DNA of 64,000 nucleotides from MGBC163016 sp964518575 (GCA_964518575.1 CAZFGW010000002.1:62001-126000), one strand, 5' to 3'; shown: positions 17,220 to 26,055, numbered from the stretch's first letter. The notes: generated by a model from the sequence alone, not told the origin. Made by a program: numbers and translations.

Positions 17220-18644
17220 CTAAGCCCAATTGAAATTGATGACCAGGGGCGCTTCAGGAAGATTACCAGTTGCGCTGATGGCTCCTTTTGCAAGGATATG
17301 TTGTCCATAAATAAAGCCACCCGTTCCGGTCAATTCGAAATACGTCGTGATATAAACGCGGTTATCGAATTCGACTCGGATGACATCGTCGGTGCGCAAA
17401 AGGACGCGCCCGTCGGATTGGATCTGCACGGTACCCGGTACCTCAACGAGGTCTCCTGAGTAACACACGAGCAGCATGGTCGGCTGCAGGTTCGTTGTGC
17501 CGCCGCCCGATGAGCCGCCTGATCCGTTATTGCCGCCGTTGTTCGCGTCCGGATTCTCGGTGGGTTTCTGCTCTGCAGGCGGCGTTTGGTTGTTGTCGAG
17601 TCCTTCGATCGAGGCGATGGTGACGACCCATCCCCGCTCGCCATTCCATGAAACGGTTGTTTTCACGGTGCAGGTTTTGGTTTGCCCATCGATGTCTTTG
17701 GTCAGGGTGAAGTTAGCGGTGCCTCCCTCGGTGGTGAGCGACGCCTCGGGTGTGATCTGGCATCCCTCGAATTGCGTTGCCAGATTCGGATCCTTGGACT
17801 TGAGGATGGCGGGGAAGTTGCTCACAATCTCATCGATATCGGCAGGAACCTTCGGTTTCGCATTGAGCGTTCCCTCGCGGACGGTACCGCGCATCCAGCT
17901 CGAGGAGTCCTCGTTGTATTGCATACGCATGCTTAGCGGCACCTGCACCGAGAGCGCATCGTTCTCATAGGTGGCGTTCGCGAGACCTTCGCAATAGAAC
18001 GTTTCCCCTTCAGAGGTCACATTACCCGCACGATAATCACTGATCTTCGGACCGGTGAGGTTTTCCGTATCGATGTACTTGAAGGTCGAAAGATCGGGAG
18101 CGTCCACCTCGGCGCCCTCATAGGCGGTCTCAACCTGCGAAGCACTGGGGGCTTCAGGGGCAGGTTCTTCCTGATCGAACAGATGGAAATAGAAGATGGC
18201 GAACGTTGCCGCTAAGGTAAGCAGTGCGACAACGCAAAGGATGATGCCGAGGATCAAAAGCTTGCTCTTGGGGCGCTTCTCTTCTTGACGCGGCGTAGGT
18301 GATGAGGGTGTTGCGATTGGCATGCTCACGGGAGTAGGCGCAACGTAGGGCGTGGGTGGTTGTTGAGCATATGTGGGAACGGCAGGGGGCTGCACAAGCG
18401 GAGTCGGGATCTGCTGTGTGGGCACGGGCGCAGGTACGCTCGGCTCGACCGGGGCTTGCTGCGCCGTGGGCGCGCTTCCCGACCGAGGAACCGTCGTGAT
18501 GATAGGCACAGGAATCACCTGTGCGTCAGATGCAATTCCGCCCGTGGATGAAGGGGAGTTTCCCTTCGAAGTGTTAGCACTTGATTGATCATCAAATGAC
18601 GGAATTGAAATATCGTTATGTGTTAGCGAATGATCCTCGCTCAC
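17220..18644 (-). CDS. Single-pass membrane protein with Pro-rich cytoplasmic N-terminus, function unknown
   Basis: 474 residues. Residues 1-125 are Ser/Pro/Ala/Gln-rich (repeats such as PTPYVAPTPV), then a basic stretch KRPKSK and one membrane helix (LLILGIILCVVALLTLAATFAIFYF, about 130-155). The rest is outside the membrane: a domain of about 190 residues with alternating beta-type sequence (ANFTLTKDIDGQ, GERGWVVTIASIEG), an Asn/Gly/Ser linker (about 365-385) and a small C-terminal beta domain. Starts with GTG behind AAAAGGA. No family was recognised. Divergent from the flippase-like gene. A sensor or envelope-maintenance role is possible but unsupported. Confidence 0.7.
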   Translation of the reverse strand: MSEDHSLTHNDISIPSFDDQSSANTSKGNSPSSTGGIASDAQVIPVPIITTVPRSGSAPTAQQAPVEPSVPAPVPTQQIPTPLVQPPAVPTYAQQPPTPYVAPTPVSMPIATPSSPTPRQEEKRPKSKLLILGIILCVVALLTLAATFAIFYFHLFDQEEPAPEAPSASQVETAYEGAEVDAPDLSTFKYIDTENLTGPKISDYRAGNVTSEGETFYCEGLANATYENDALSVQVPLSMRMQYNEDSSSWMRGTVREGTLNAKPKVPADIDEIVSNFPAILKSKDPNLATQFEGCQITPEASLTTEGGTANFTLTKDIDGQTKTCTVKTTVSWNGERGWVVTIASIEGLDNNQTPPAEQKPTENPDANNGGNNGSGGSSGGGTTNLQPTMLLVCYSGDLVEVPGTVQIQSDGRVLLRTDDVIRVEFDNRVYITTYFELTGTGGFIYGQHILAKGAISATGNLPEAPLVINFNWA

Positions 18645-18790
18645 AGGCTATAGTCCTTTTACTGCTCGGTTGTCGTTTTTGTGCTGCGTTCCCATTTGCG
18701 CAGTGCTTAATAACCCAGTAAAACTATACTATAAATACACAATAATTTCACTTACAAAAAGCGCTGAATGAGAAGGTAAGAGCGGCGATT
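18645..18790. promoter_or_regulatory. AT-rich divergent promoter region
   Basis: The 146 bases between two divergent membrane-protein genes are the most AT-rich in the neighbourhood. A TATACT at 18725-18730 and an overlapping TATAAA are plausible -10 boxes that could serve either strand, but no matching -35 stands out. Confidence 0.35.
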
Positions 18791-20536
18791 ATGGCACCAA
18801 GTGAACACGAACGGGACAATCAATTGAGCGATCAACCTCGATCGCACGGCGGTGTGCACTCGCGTGAAGCCGACCTTCGGGAGAGAACTACGGATAAGCG
18901 CGAAGCGCTCGTGAGAAGAAAATACTCGTCTGCCGGGCAAAAGAAACAAAGAAAATCCTTCAATCACGCTGCCGATCCCGTGCCTGAGAAACCTCATAAG
19001 CAGAATTTCATCGCGAAGCTTGCCAACGACTGGTTTGACCGGGTCATGGGAGCGATGAAGGGCGACGGACTGTCAGCGGCAGAAGCGCATTATGCACCCC
19101 ATCGGACCACGCGCGACTTCCTCTGGAATACGGCGGGTGCGGCGCTGTGGGCATTCGTTTTCCCGATCGTCACCATGGTTTCCACACAGATTGTCGGGGT
19201 GGAGGAAGCGGGACGCATCTCCATGGCGTTCGTGATCGGGCTTTTGCTGATGTTCCTCGGTAACTTCGGCGTGAGAACCTATCAGGTGTCCGACGTGAAT
19301 GAAGAGCATTCGTTTTTGGATTACCAGGCGAACCGCTGGGTCACTTGCCTCTTGATGCTGGTCGCTGGATGGCTCTATTGCGCCCTGCGCGGATATGATT
19401 CGCAGATGTTCAACATCACGATGGCGGTCGTTGCCTATAAATTCGTCGATGCGCTCGCCGATGTGTATGAGGGGCGGCTCCAACAACAGGACAAGCTCTA
19501 TCTTGCCGGAATCTCCCAATCCATCCGTTCCGCACTTGCGCTCGTGGTGTTCTCTGTGGTCCTCTTCGTGACCCGCGACGCCCAAATCGCTTGTTTCGCC
19601 ATGTTCATCGCTGCGCTTGCTACGTTTATTGTGATCACCTGGCCGCTTACGCTTCTTGAGACGAAAAAGACGACCAAGTTCAGCTTCCCCAGCTTTATGA
19701 AGCTTTTCAAAATGGCGGCGCCACTGTTCATCGCCATCTTCTTCTTCAATGTGATTGAGAATATGCCGAAGTTCATCATGGAAGGCGAGCTGCCCTACGA
19801 CAACCAGCTGTATTACAACGCACTGTATTTCCCCGCGCAGATGATCCTGATCGTGGCGCAGCTCGTGTACAAACCGCTTTTGGTGCGTATGGCGGGCGTG
19901 TGGCAGGATACGAGCAAGCGGCGCAGGTTCGACCTGATCATGGTGGGCATCCTGCTCGTTATTGTTGTGATCACTGCTATCGTGTGGGCTATTATGGCGT
20001 GGATCGGCATTCCGGTGCTCAATTTCCTCTACGGCGTCGATTTCGCACCGTATCGCGGGCTGCTTTATCTCATGCTCATCACAGGTGGCATCACCGCGGC
20101 TATCGATTTCCTCTACCAGTTGATCACCATCATGCGCCGGCAGAAGGACGTCACGGTTCTGTTCGTCATGACATTCATCTTTTCGCTCTTCATACCGTTT
20201 TTGTTGATCAGTTACGCTCAGCTCGAAGGAGCAGTGCTCAGCTATGTGATCATCGAGGCAATTCTGTTCATCCTTCTTGCGTGGGACTACTTCAAGATCA
20301 GGCGCGATTTGTCGAAGGCGCATGCGCGGGTTGATGAGGAAGAGGAGCCTGAGCTCGCTCGACCCAGCTTTGCTGCCTTGATCGACCCTGCTGATCCGGA
20401 GATGTCCGAAGTCGAGACGGTTGATGAGGAGGAACAGCAACCGCGCAAACTTCGCCCGAGTGAGATCCGGGCGCGTCGCGAACATCGCGAGGAAGTGATG
20501 CGGCGGCGGACCAGGAAAGACCGGCATAAGGAGTAA
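18791..20536 (+). CDS. Flippase-like polysaccharide export membrane protein (MOP/Wzx-like)
   Basis: 581 residues: a charged cytoplasmic N-terminus of about 95 residues, then about twelve hydrophobic segments between residues 110 and 505 (for example AALWAFVFPIVTMVSTQIVGV, LLMFLGNFGVRTYQ, IAIFFFNVIENMPKFIMEG), and a strongly charged C-terminal tail rich in Glu and Arg. The layout, and the sequence around the seventh helix, fit lipopolysaccharide/teichoic-acid-type oligosaccharide flippases. No glycosyltransferase genes are adjacent, so the substrate is unknown. The long charged ends on both sides are unusual for the family. Confidence 0.72.
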   Translation: MAPSEHERDNQLSDQPRSHGGVHSREADLRERTTDKREALVRRKYSSAGQKKQRKSFNHAADPVPEKPHKQNFIAKLANDWFDRVMGAMKGDGLSAAEAHYAPHRTTRDFLWNTAGAALWAFVFPIVTMVSTQIVGVEEAGRISMAFVIGLLLMFLGNFGVRTYQVSDVNEEHSFLDYQANRWVTCLLMLVAGWLYCALRGYDSQMFNITMAVVAYKFVDALADVYEGRLQQQDKLYLAGISQSIRSALALVVFSVVLFVTRDAQIACFAMFIAALATFIVITWPLTLLETKKTTKFSFPSFMKLFKMAAPLFIAIFFFNVIENMPKFIMEGELPYDNQLYYNALYFPAQMILIVAQLVYKPLLVRMAGVWQDTSKRRRFDLIMVGILLVIVVITAIVWAIMAWIGIPVLNFLYGVDFAPYRGLLYLMLITGGITAAIDFLYQLITIMRRQKDVTVLFVMTFIFSLFIPFLLISYAQLEGAVLSYVIIEAILFILLAWDYFKIRRDLSKAHARVDEEEEPELARPSFAALIDPADPEMSEVETVDEEEQQPRKLRPSEIRARREHREEVMRRRTRKDRHKE

Positions 20537-20634
20537 GTGCGCTCTTTCGCGATGTACGTCCGTACGGAACGCGCATGATTGTGGGGGGATGTACGGGACG
20601 GAATCTGTGCTCGGTCGCCTTTTTGAACGAATGG

Positions 20635-21378
20635 TCAGCAGAACAAGAACATCTGCGAAAAGTACGAACAGCATGAGGGACCGAGGCAAATACAGCAGCA
20701 GAGCCAATTCGGATCCAGCACACCTGAAGAGAACCCGTGCTGTTTGGTTTGTTCCTGATATACCTCGGCGCGCCTGTTGAACTGGGTCTGCGCGCGCAGG
20801 TAGTCCTGATTGTTGGGGTCCATCTGGCGGGCGCGGCGGATGTTGTCATGTGCCGCCACCGTGTTGCCCACGCCGTTGTTCGCGATTGCGAAGAGGTAGT
20901 GCCAACGGGCATTATGTCGATTTTCAGGAATGCTTGTAAGCACGTTGATCGCCTGCTGGTATGCCCGTGCATTGATACATGAAATGGCGCGCAGCACCTC
21001 TTGGCTATCGGATACGGATGCCTCGGGATGGATGGCATCGTGTACGTTCCATCCTCCGTTGAAGAAGTCATCGAAATCGATCGTGGTCCACACATATGGT
21101 CCGCTCCCACCTGACGCTCCGGTATGAGGATTGCCGTAGCCCGTCGTGGTGAAGGGGCTTTGCTGGGCGCGTTTGCGCGCATCCGCCGCGCGGTATTTCT
21201 CGGGATTCATGATGCGGTCATACGCTTCATTGATCTCGTTCATGCGCTCGGCCGCATGTTCGTCATCCGGATTGAGGTCGGGATGGTTTTCGCGCGCCTT
21301 CTTGCGATAAGCCTTCTTCACCTCATCCGACGAAGCGTCTTTAGAGACACCAAGTATGTCGTAGGGGCTCTTATTCAT
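20635..21378 (-). CDS. J-domain protein with Cys-rich C-terminal tail
   Basis: 247 residues. The J domain occupies residues 3-65 with the HPD motif intact (ENHPDLNPDD), so it should stimulate an Hsp70. There is no Gly/Phe-zinc-finger region as in DnaJ proper. A Gly/Thr-rich linker leads to a helical TPR-like part (about 125-215: LRAISCINARAYQQAINVL, then NNGVGNTVAAHDNIRRARQMD). The last 25 residues hold eight cysteines, including CCCIC and CC. The start of this gene overlaps the stop of the DUF5685 gene by 4 bases. J-domain proteins with such tails are often found beside DUF5685 genes; that is from memory. Confidence 0.88.
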   Translation of the reverse strand: MNKSPYDILGVSKDASSDEVKKAYRKKARENHPDLNPDDEHAAERMNEINEAYDRIMNPEKYRAADARKRAQQSPFTTTGYGNPHTGASGGSGPYVWTTIDFDDFFNGGWNVHDAIHPEASVSDSQEVLRAISCINARAYQQAINVLTSIPENRHNARWHYLFAIANNGVGNTVAAHDNIRRARQMDPNNQDYLRAQTQFNRRAEVYQEQTKQHGFSSGVLDPNWLCCCICLGPSCCSYFSQMFLFC

Positions 21379-22223
21379 AGATGCGACCTTGTCGTGTCCG
21401 TCTCCGTTTTCTTCTTTGCCTGTTCACGCCGCGAGAGGTATTTCTGCCAAATGCCCGCGTAGATGACGCTTCTTAAGAGATGGAGATCCTGCTCTAGGGG
21501 AAGTTTCTCGAACGCTTGCGCGACATGTCCGGCAATTTCTTCAAGCGTGATCTGCATCTCATCCGGTGAAGCGTCTATCTTAACAAAGGGATTGTATGAG
21601 CCGCTTGCCCGATCGTCGTCGAGGTCGATCGCGGCGTCCATCAGATAGATCAGCCGCCCGGTATGGTAGCCGAACGCATCCAGATACGATGCCCACGGAC
21701 TCTGCTCGAAGGCGAAGATCAAAGCCATGAGACGCCCGAAGGTGTTCGCGGTGGCGTCGGGAGAAGAGGAAGGGTCAGCTTCAAGGGCGCGGATGGTGCC
21801 GAGGTGCTCTTCGATTGCATTGCACAGAACCGGTTTGCGCTCCTTTGCTGCTTCATACGCTCGGTGAAGCCCTCGTTGCGCGATGCGCGGTGCAAGCGTA
21901 TGGTCATCATGGATGTCGTCGAGGCATTTGTGGTACGCCAAAGCGACGCAGAGGTCGGCCGCATCGTAGGAGTACGGCGTAGTCGTATAGGGGACACGCT
22001 TTGTCGGATGTGCAAGACAACGGGCGCATCCCGTGGTCTCGTCTGGCTCGGTAAGCGAACTCATCAGAAGAATGAAGAAGGTGAGATCATAGTTGAGCGT
22101 CATGCGGGGAATTTGTCCATAACGGGTTTTTAGAGCATGGCACAGTCCGCAATAGAGGCTTTGGTAGCGCGCCTGTTCCTTATCGCTTATCTGCGCGAGG
22201 CTTGCAAGAGCTATTCCGAACAT
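21375..22223 (-). CDS. DUF5685 family protein with isoprenoid-synthase-like Asp motifs
   Basis: 282 residues, mainly helical. It opens with LYCGLCHAL and later CARCLAHP, two C-X2-C pairs that may bind metal. LDDIHDD at about residue 102 resembles the first Asp-rich motif (DDxxD) of class I isoprenoid synthases. LMDAAIDLDDDRASGSYNPF at about residue 195 resembles the second motif of squalene/phytoene synthases (D...ED...GR.YLP). No activity is known for the family. It is immediately upstream of, and overlapping, the Cys-tailed J-domain gene, so the two products probably act together. I am confident of the family, not of any catalytic role. Confidence 0.8.
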   Translation of the reverse strand: MFGIALASLAQISDKEQARYQSLYCGLCHALKTRYGQIPRMTLNYDLTFFILLMSSLTEPDETTGCARCLAHPTKRVPYTTTPYSYDAADLCVALAYHKCLDDIHDDHTLAPRIAQRGLHRAYEAAKERKPVLCNAIEEHLGTIRALEADPSSSPDATANTFGRLMALIFAFEQSPWASYLDAFGYHTGRLIYLMDAAIDLDDDRASGSYNPFVKIDASPDEMQITLEEIAGHVAQAFEKLPLEQDLHLLRSVIYAGIWQKYLSRREQAKKKTETDTTRSHL

Positions 22224-22307
22224 CTGCTCACCTGTCTTTTAAGCTCAGATTGTCCCATCCAATCATGGTTCCGTTAGTGCGATCAAGGCGGGGAGGAGAC
22301 AGAGGCA

Positions 22308-22457
22308 ATGTTGCCATTTGCTTTCCTGCTCGCCATCGCATGGGCACAACTGTATCTTATGCATATCTGTCCTCTGCGTCACGTCGCTGGGCGTTTCCGG
22401 TTTGGCGAATTTCTTGATCACGAAATTCGGTCAGGCGACCTTTATTGGTTGTGGTGA
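22308..22457 (+). CDS. Possible small membrane protein (49 residues)
   Basis: In the 402-base gap between the DUF5685 gene and the SurA-like gene, an ATG at 22308 follows a GGGGAGGAG site 9 to 10 bases upstream and opens a 49-codon frame. The product starts with a hydrophobic stretch (LPFAFLLAIAWAQLYLM) and ends in an amphipathic, charged segment (GRFRFGEFLDHEIRSGDLYW). This is what a genuine small membrane peptide looks like, but there is no homology support. The rest of the gap holds a weak TAAAAT box at 22575-22580 upstream of the next gene and nothing else recognised. Confidence 0.3.
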   Translation: MLPFAFLLAIAWAQLYLMHICPLRHVAGRFRFGEFLDHEIRSGDLYWLW

Positions 22458-22625
22458 CCCCCGTGAACGTATCCGGTCCCGCCGCTGGTTCAGGGAACGA
22501 TTTTGAAAACGATGGGCATGCGCGCCGATTGCGGGTAATTCGTGAGGTATGTTCTCAATATGATGAAATGATGCATAAAATGGTATAGCCTTTACACGGA
22601 AAAATATGGAGGGAAGGAACGCGAA

Positions 22626-23561
22626 ATGGCAGAGGCGCATCCCGCGAACACAACGGAAAAGGTTGTGCAGGTACACGTAGAAGATCCGCAGGAGGCATCG
22701 AGGATACCCGGCACTTCGGTTGCGGTGATGATATTCATTTTGCTCGTGGCATTCGCGTGCACCGGTTTCTCCATCATGTTCAATATCCTTGACGCGAAAA
22801 AGGCGCCAGCGATTCCTGAAAAGACCGAGTCGACTGATTTCATCGTGGTCGCTACGCTGCCCGAAGGGGTGGCGGCGCGCGTCAATACCGTTGATATTCC
22901 CGAGTCCACCATTACCGCCTATATTGAGAAGATGCGCCATGCAATGGATCTCGAAGACGATGAGGCGTGGTCGGAGTGGCTCATGGAGCAGGACTATTCG
23001 ATGGATAGCCTGCGCGATACCATCATTTTGTATTACATCAACCTTGAGATCGTCGATCAGGCGGCAGCCATTTTGGATATCACGGTCACTGAGGATGATA
23101 TCCAAAAACAGCTCGACGCCTATGTTGAGAAAATGGGCGGCTGGGACAATGTGAACGCCGACCTTGCAGCTGACGGGCGTGATTTCGATCATCTGCATCG
23201 TTGGGCGAAAAGCGCCGCTCAGCAGGAAGCTATCAAGATGAAGCTCAATGGCGCAAATATCACCGGTCCGGAATTCGACGAGGTGGTGCTCGTGAGCATT
23301 AAGAAGTCCTTCCCGGAGTTTGCCGATGCCGAGTCGCTCGATGACATCGATCCCGCCGTGGTCGAAGAGTCGCGTACCTACATCATCGAACTCACCAACG
23401 CCCAGGCATTCAATGAGTTCATCAGCAAGTTCCAGGACGAGTCTGTGATCGAGCGGTCGAAGCGCCCCTCGGATCTCTCATACGAGTCTGATGTCGATAT
23501 GCGTCGTTTCCTCAAGACGTTCGAGGATATCTTCGCCCAGAACATGGAGAAGGATTCGTAG
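22626..23561 (+). CDS. Membrane-anchored SurA-N-like protein (foldase-like, no PPIase domain)
   Basis: 311 residues. A short cytoplasmic N-terminus, one membrane helix (TSVAVMIFILLVAFACTGFSIMF, about residues 30-53), then an extracytoplasmic helical domain starting VAARVNTVDIPESTITAYIEKMR, which matches the opening of SurA/PrsA-type chaperone domains (V..VNG..I....). The parvulin isomerase domain found in PrsA is absent; the C-terminal half is helical and acidic. Ribosome-binding site GGAGGGAAGGAAC precedes the ATG. A holdase for exported proteins is the likely family role. It lies just upstream of the htpG control region but is separated from htpG by a repeat and a promoter. Confidence 0.7.
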   Translation: MAEAHPANTTEKVVQVHVEDPQEASRIPGTSVAVMIFILLVAFACTGFSIMFNILDAKKAPAIPEKTESTDFIVVATLPEGVAARVNTVDIPESTITAYIEKMRHAMDLEDDEAWSEWLMEQDYSMDSLRDTIILYYINLEIVDQAAAILDITVTEDDIQKQLDAYVEKMGGWDNVNADLAADGRDFDHLHRWAKSAAQQEAIKMKLNGANITGPEFDEVVLVSIKKSFPEFADAESLDDIDPAVVEESRTYIIELTNAQAFNEFISKFQDESVIERSKRPSDLSYESDVDMRRFLKTFEDIFAQNMEKDS

Positions 23562-23581
23562 GTTCATAATCGGGAAAACGA

Positions 23582-23640
23582 ATCAGGTGGATGTTGGGGC
23601 GAGATTCATCTCGCCCCAACATCCATACCTAACCTTTTCC
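23582..23640. repeat. Palindromic intergenic repeat, best-preserved copy
   Basis: A perfect inverted repeat with 17-base arms spans 23588-23625 (TGGATGTTGGGGCGAGA, TTCA loop, then its complement). Flanks AATCAGG and CCTAACCTTTTCCATATCTGAATCA extend the imperfect symmetry to the GAATC ends, so the full element is close to 60-70 bases. This copy shows the intact form of the family seen at 8.9-9.3 and 17.1 kb. Confidence 0.85.
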
Positions 23641-23770
23641 ATATCTGAATCATCTTCGACCACGATTGTTTCGTCGCGATATCTCCCCCCAACCACCTCA
23701 TACACATGTATCGGGGCAACGCATGGGGGTCGCGGCTGAAACAAATGTGATACATCTCACGCTTGGCATA

Positions 23771-23798
23771 TTGACATGCTCGTCGCGCGCGATAGAAT
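23771..23798 (+). promoter_or_regulatory. htpG promoter (sigma-70 type)
   Basis: TTGACA at 23771-23776 and TAGAAT at 23793-23798 with a 16-base spacer, close to consensus. The predicted start point, about 6-8 bases downstream, falls at the left edge of the CIRCE element, so a bound repressor would block initiation. Confidence 0.85.
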
Positions 23799-23803
23799 GC
23801 GCA

Positions 23804-23830
23804 TTAGCACTCAAAGACCGAGACTGCTAA
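23804..23830 (+). promoter_or_regulatory. CIRCE operator (HrcA-binding site) of htpG
   Basis: TTAGCACTC, a 9-base spacer, then GACTGCTAA; the right arm differs from the canonical GAGTGCTAA by one base. CIRCE is the inverted repeat bound by the HrcA repressor of groE/dnaK operons. Here it overlaps the expected transcription start of htpG, indicating HrcA control of HtpG, which is not the case in Bacillus subtilis. Confidence 0.9.
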
Positions 23831-23840
23831 TTTTCTGTGA

Positions 23841-23863
23841 CGCCTTCGGGAAGGCGCTTTTTT
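23841..23863 (+). terminator. Terminator-like hairpin in the htpG leader
   Basis: CGCCTT-CGGG-AAGGCG (6 GC-rich pairs with a stable tetraloop) followed by CTTTTTT. It sits between the CIRCE element and the htpG start, 11 bases after CIRCE and about 60 bases before the chosen ATG. It therefore looks like an attenuator, or the 3' end of a leader RNA of about 60 nucleotides. Confidence 0.7.
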
Positions 23864-23924
23864 ATGAGCGCATGACCCCGAATCCATGAAAATCCAGTCT
23901 CGCAGCGAAGACGAAAGGGACGAT

Positions 23925-25919
23925 ATGCGAAAGTTCAAAACAGAGAGCAAAAAGCTGTTGGATCTGATGATCAACTCGATCTACACGAACCGTGAGATCT
24001 TTCTGCGTGAGTTGATATCGAACGCATCGGATGCGGTAGACAAGCTGTATTTCCGAAGCCTCGTGGACGAGAGCGTGCAGATCAATCGCGCAGATTTGCG
24101 TATCAGCGTTGCCTTCGACGAAGAGGCGCGCACGATCACCGTTTCCGACAACGGTATCGGAATGAGCAAGGATGACCTTGACAAGAATCTGGGTACGATC
24201 GCCCATTCCGATTCATTCGAATTCAAGGCGGACCAGCAGGCGAAATCCGCTCTTGACAAGCCTGGTCTGGACGACGTGGATGTTGACGCTCCTTTGGCAG
24301 CGGATGTTGATATCATCGGTCAATTCGGCGTCGGCTTCTATTCCGCATTCATGGTGGGCGACCACGTTACCGTTGTCTCGCGTGCCTATGGCGCGGACGA
24401 GGCATGGAAATGGGAGTCGGACGGCATCGACGGCTATGAGATCAAAGAGGCATCGCGCGACGATCACGGAACGGATGTCATCGTGCACCTCAAGCCGGAC
24501 ACCGCCGATGAGGACTACAGCCACTATGCCACCGAGCAGGGGCTGACCGAGCTCATCAAGCGCTACAGCAATTATGTTCGCTATCCCATCCAGATGGAAG
24601 TCGTCAAAAGCCGCATGAAGCCGAAGCCGGAGGATGCGGGCGACGACTACAAACCCGAGTTCGAGAACTACACGGAGATCGAAACGATCAATTCGATGAT
24701 CCCCATCTGGAAGCGCAAGAAAAGCGAGGTCTCCGAGGAGGAGTACAACGAGTTTTATAAGACTGACTTCCACGATTTCGACGATCCGCTGCGTACGATC
24801 AGTCTGCATGCGGAAGGCGCGCTCACCTATGATGCGCTCATGTTCATCCCGAAACATGCGCCCTACGATATGTGGTCGAAGGATTACAAGAAGGGGCTCG
24901 CGCTCTACAGCTCGGGCGTTCTTATCATGGATAAGTGCGAAGAGCTCGTTGCGGATTACTTTAACTTCATGCGCGGCGTGGTTGATTCCGCCGACCTCAC
25001 GCTGAACATCTCGCGCGAGACCTTGCAGCACAACGGTCAGCTGCGCGCGATCGCACGACGCCTGGAGAAGAAGATAAAAAGCGAGCTCGCTTCATTGCGC
25101 GACAACGACCGTGAGGCGTATGAGGCGTTCTTCAAGGAATTCGGACGCACGCTCAAATACGGCATCTACTCGACCTATGGCATGGCGCGCGACGTGCTGG
25201 GCGACCTGCTTCTGTTCTACTCGGCGAAAGAGAAGAAGATGATTACGCTTGACGAGTACATCGCTGCTGCGCCCGAGGATGCCGAAGCCATCTATTTCGC
25301 GGCGGGAGACTCATATGAGCGCCTTGCCGCTATGCCGATCGTGACCACGGTCCTCGCGAAAGGCTACGACGTGCTTTTGTGCAATGAGAACGTGGACGAG
25401 TTCTGCATGCTCGCGCTCGGGAATTACACGAGCTCAACGGGCGATGATGACGAAGGCACCTCCAAGACGTGGACCATCAAGAACGTCGGCAGTGAGGACT
25501 TGGGACTTACGACCGAGGAGGAGAAGGAGCAGGCGGATAAGGCGACCGAAGAGAACGCCGGTCTGTTCGAGATCATGAAGGATTGCTTGGCGAACAAGGT
25601 CAAGAAGGTGGTCGTCTCGACGCGTCTGACCGATGCACCGGTCGTTTTGACAACCGAAGGTGCCGTTTCGCTCAAGATGGCTCATCTGCTCAAGGAGCAA
25701 CCGGGTGACGACGAGGGGCTTCCTGAAGCTCAGATCGTTATGGAAGTGAACATCAAGCACCCGGTGTTCGAGGTGCTGAAGCAGGCGTACAAAGACGGGT
25801 CATCGCAGCGCGTGGAGGACTACACCCACATCCTCTTCGATCAGGCATTGCTCGTCGAAGGGCTGCCGATCGACGATCCGCTCGGCTTCTCTGAACGCAT
25901 CACGAAGCTCATGCATTGA
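23925..25919 (+). CDS. htpG: Molecular chaperone HtpG (Hsp90)
   Basis: GHKL-ATPase chaperone. N-terminal ATP-binding blocks: LRELISNASDAVDKL, VSDNGIGM, and IGQFGVGFYSAFMV; a normal middle domain (SLHAEGALTYDALMFIPKHAPYDMW; GVLIMDKCEEL; LNISRETLQ) and a C-terminal dimerisation part. I chose the ATG at 23925 because MRKFKTESKKLL matches the family start and AAAGGGA lies 4 bases upstream; an ATG 39 bases earlier would add 13 residues (664 versus 677). An acidic insertion (LDDVDVDAPLAADVD) sits in the lid region just before the GQFGVGF motif. Controlled by the promoter/CIRCE unit upstream and closed by a terminator at 25957. Confidence 0.95.
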   Translation: MRKFKTESKKLLDLMINSIYTNREIFLRELISNASDAVDKLYFRSLVDESVQINRADLRISVAFDEEARTITVSDNGIGMSKDDLDKNLGTIAHSDSFEFKADQQAKSALDKPGLDDVDVDAPLAADVDIIGQFGVGFYSAFMVGDHVTVVSRAYGADEAWKWESDGIDGYEIKEASRDDHGTDVIVHLKPDTADEDYSHYATEQGLTELIKRYSNYVRYPIQMEVVKSRMKPKPEDAGDDYKPEFENYTEIETINSMIPIWKRKKSEVSEEEYNEFYKTDFHDFDDPLRTISLHAEGALTYDALMFIPKHAPYDMWSKDYKKGLALYSSGVLIMDKCEELVADYFNFMRGVVDSADLTLNISRETLQHNGQLRAIARRLEKKIKSELASLRDNDREAYEAFFKEFGRTLKYGIYSTYGMARDVLGDLLLFYSAKEKKMITLDEYIAAAPEDAEAIYFAAGDSYERLAAMPIVTTVLAKGYDVLLCNENVDEFCMLALGNYTSSTGDDDEGTSKTWTIKNVGSEDLGLTTEEEKEQADKATEENAGLFEIMKDCLANKVKKVVVSTRLTDAPVVLTTEGAVSLKMAHLLKEQPGDDEGLPEAQIVMEVNIKHPVFEVLKQAYKDGSSQRVEDYTHILFDQALLVEGLPIDDPLGFSERITKLMH

Positions 25920-25956
25920 TAGTCTTTCGCAAGAGCTCATACAGCAATCGGGTCGG

Positions 25957-25984
25957 GGGCGCTCCACACGGGGCGCCCTTTTTT
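25957..25984 (+). terminator. Intrinsic terminator of htpG
   Basis: GGGCGC, a 10-base loop, GCGCCC, then TTTTTT, 37 bases after the htpG stop. The following 70 bases up to the minus-strand gene at 26056 hold nothing else recognised. Confidence 0.85.
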
Positions 25985-26055
25985 GTGCCAGTCAAGCGGG
26001 CGGAAGCACGCAAGCGCAGCTGAGCGCGCACGATCGTGCAACTGCGCAGGCAACC

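Noticed and set aside
19073..20707. Minus-strand open frame of 544 codons
   Set aside because: Antisense to the flippase-like gene, whose helices give complementary charged codons; the product is His/Asp/Glu-rich without any recognised motif.
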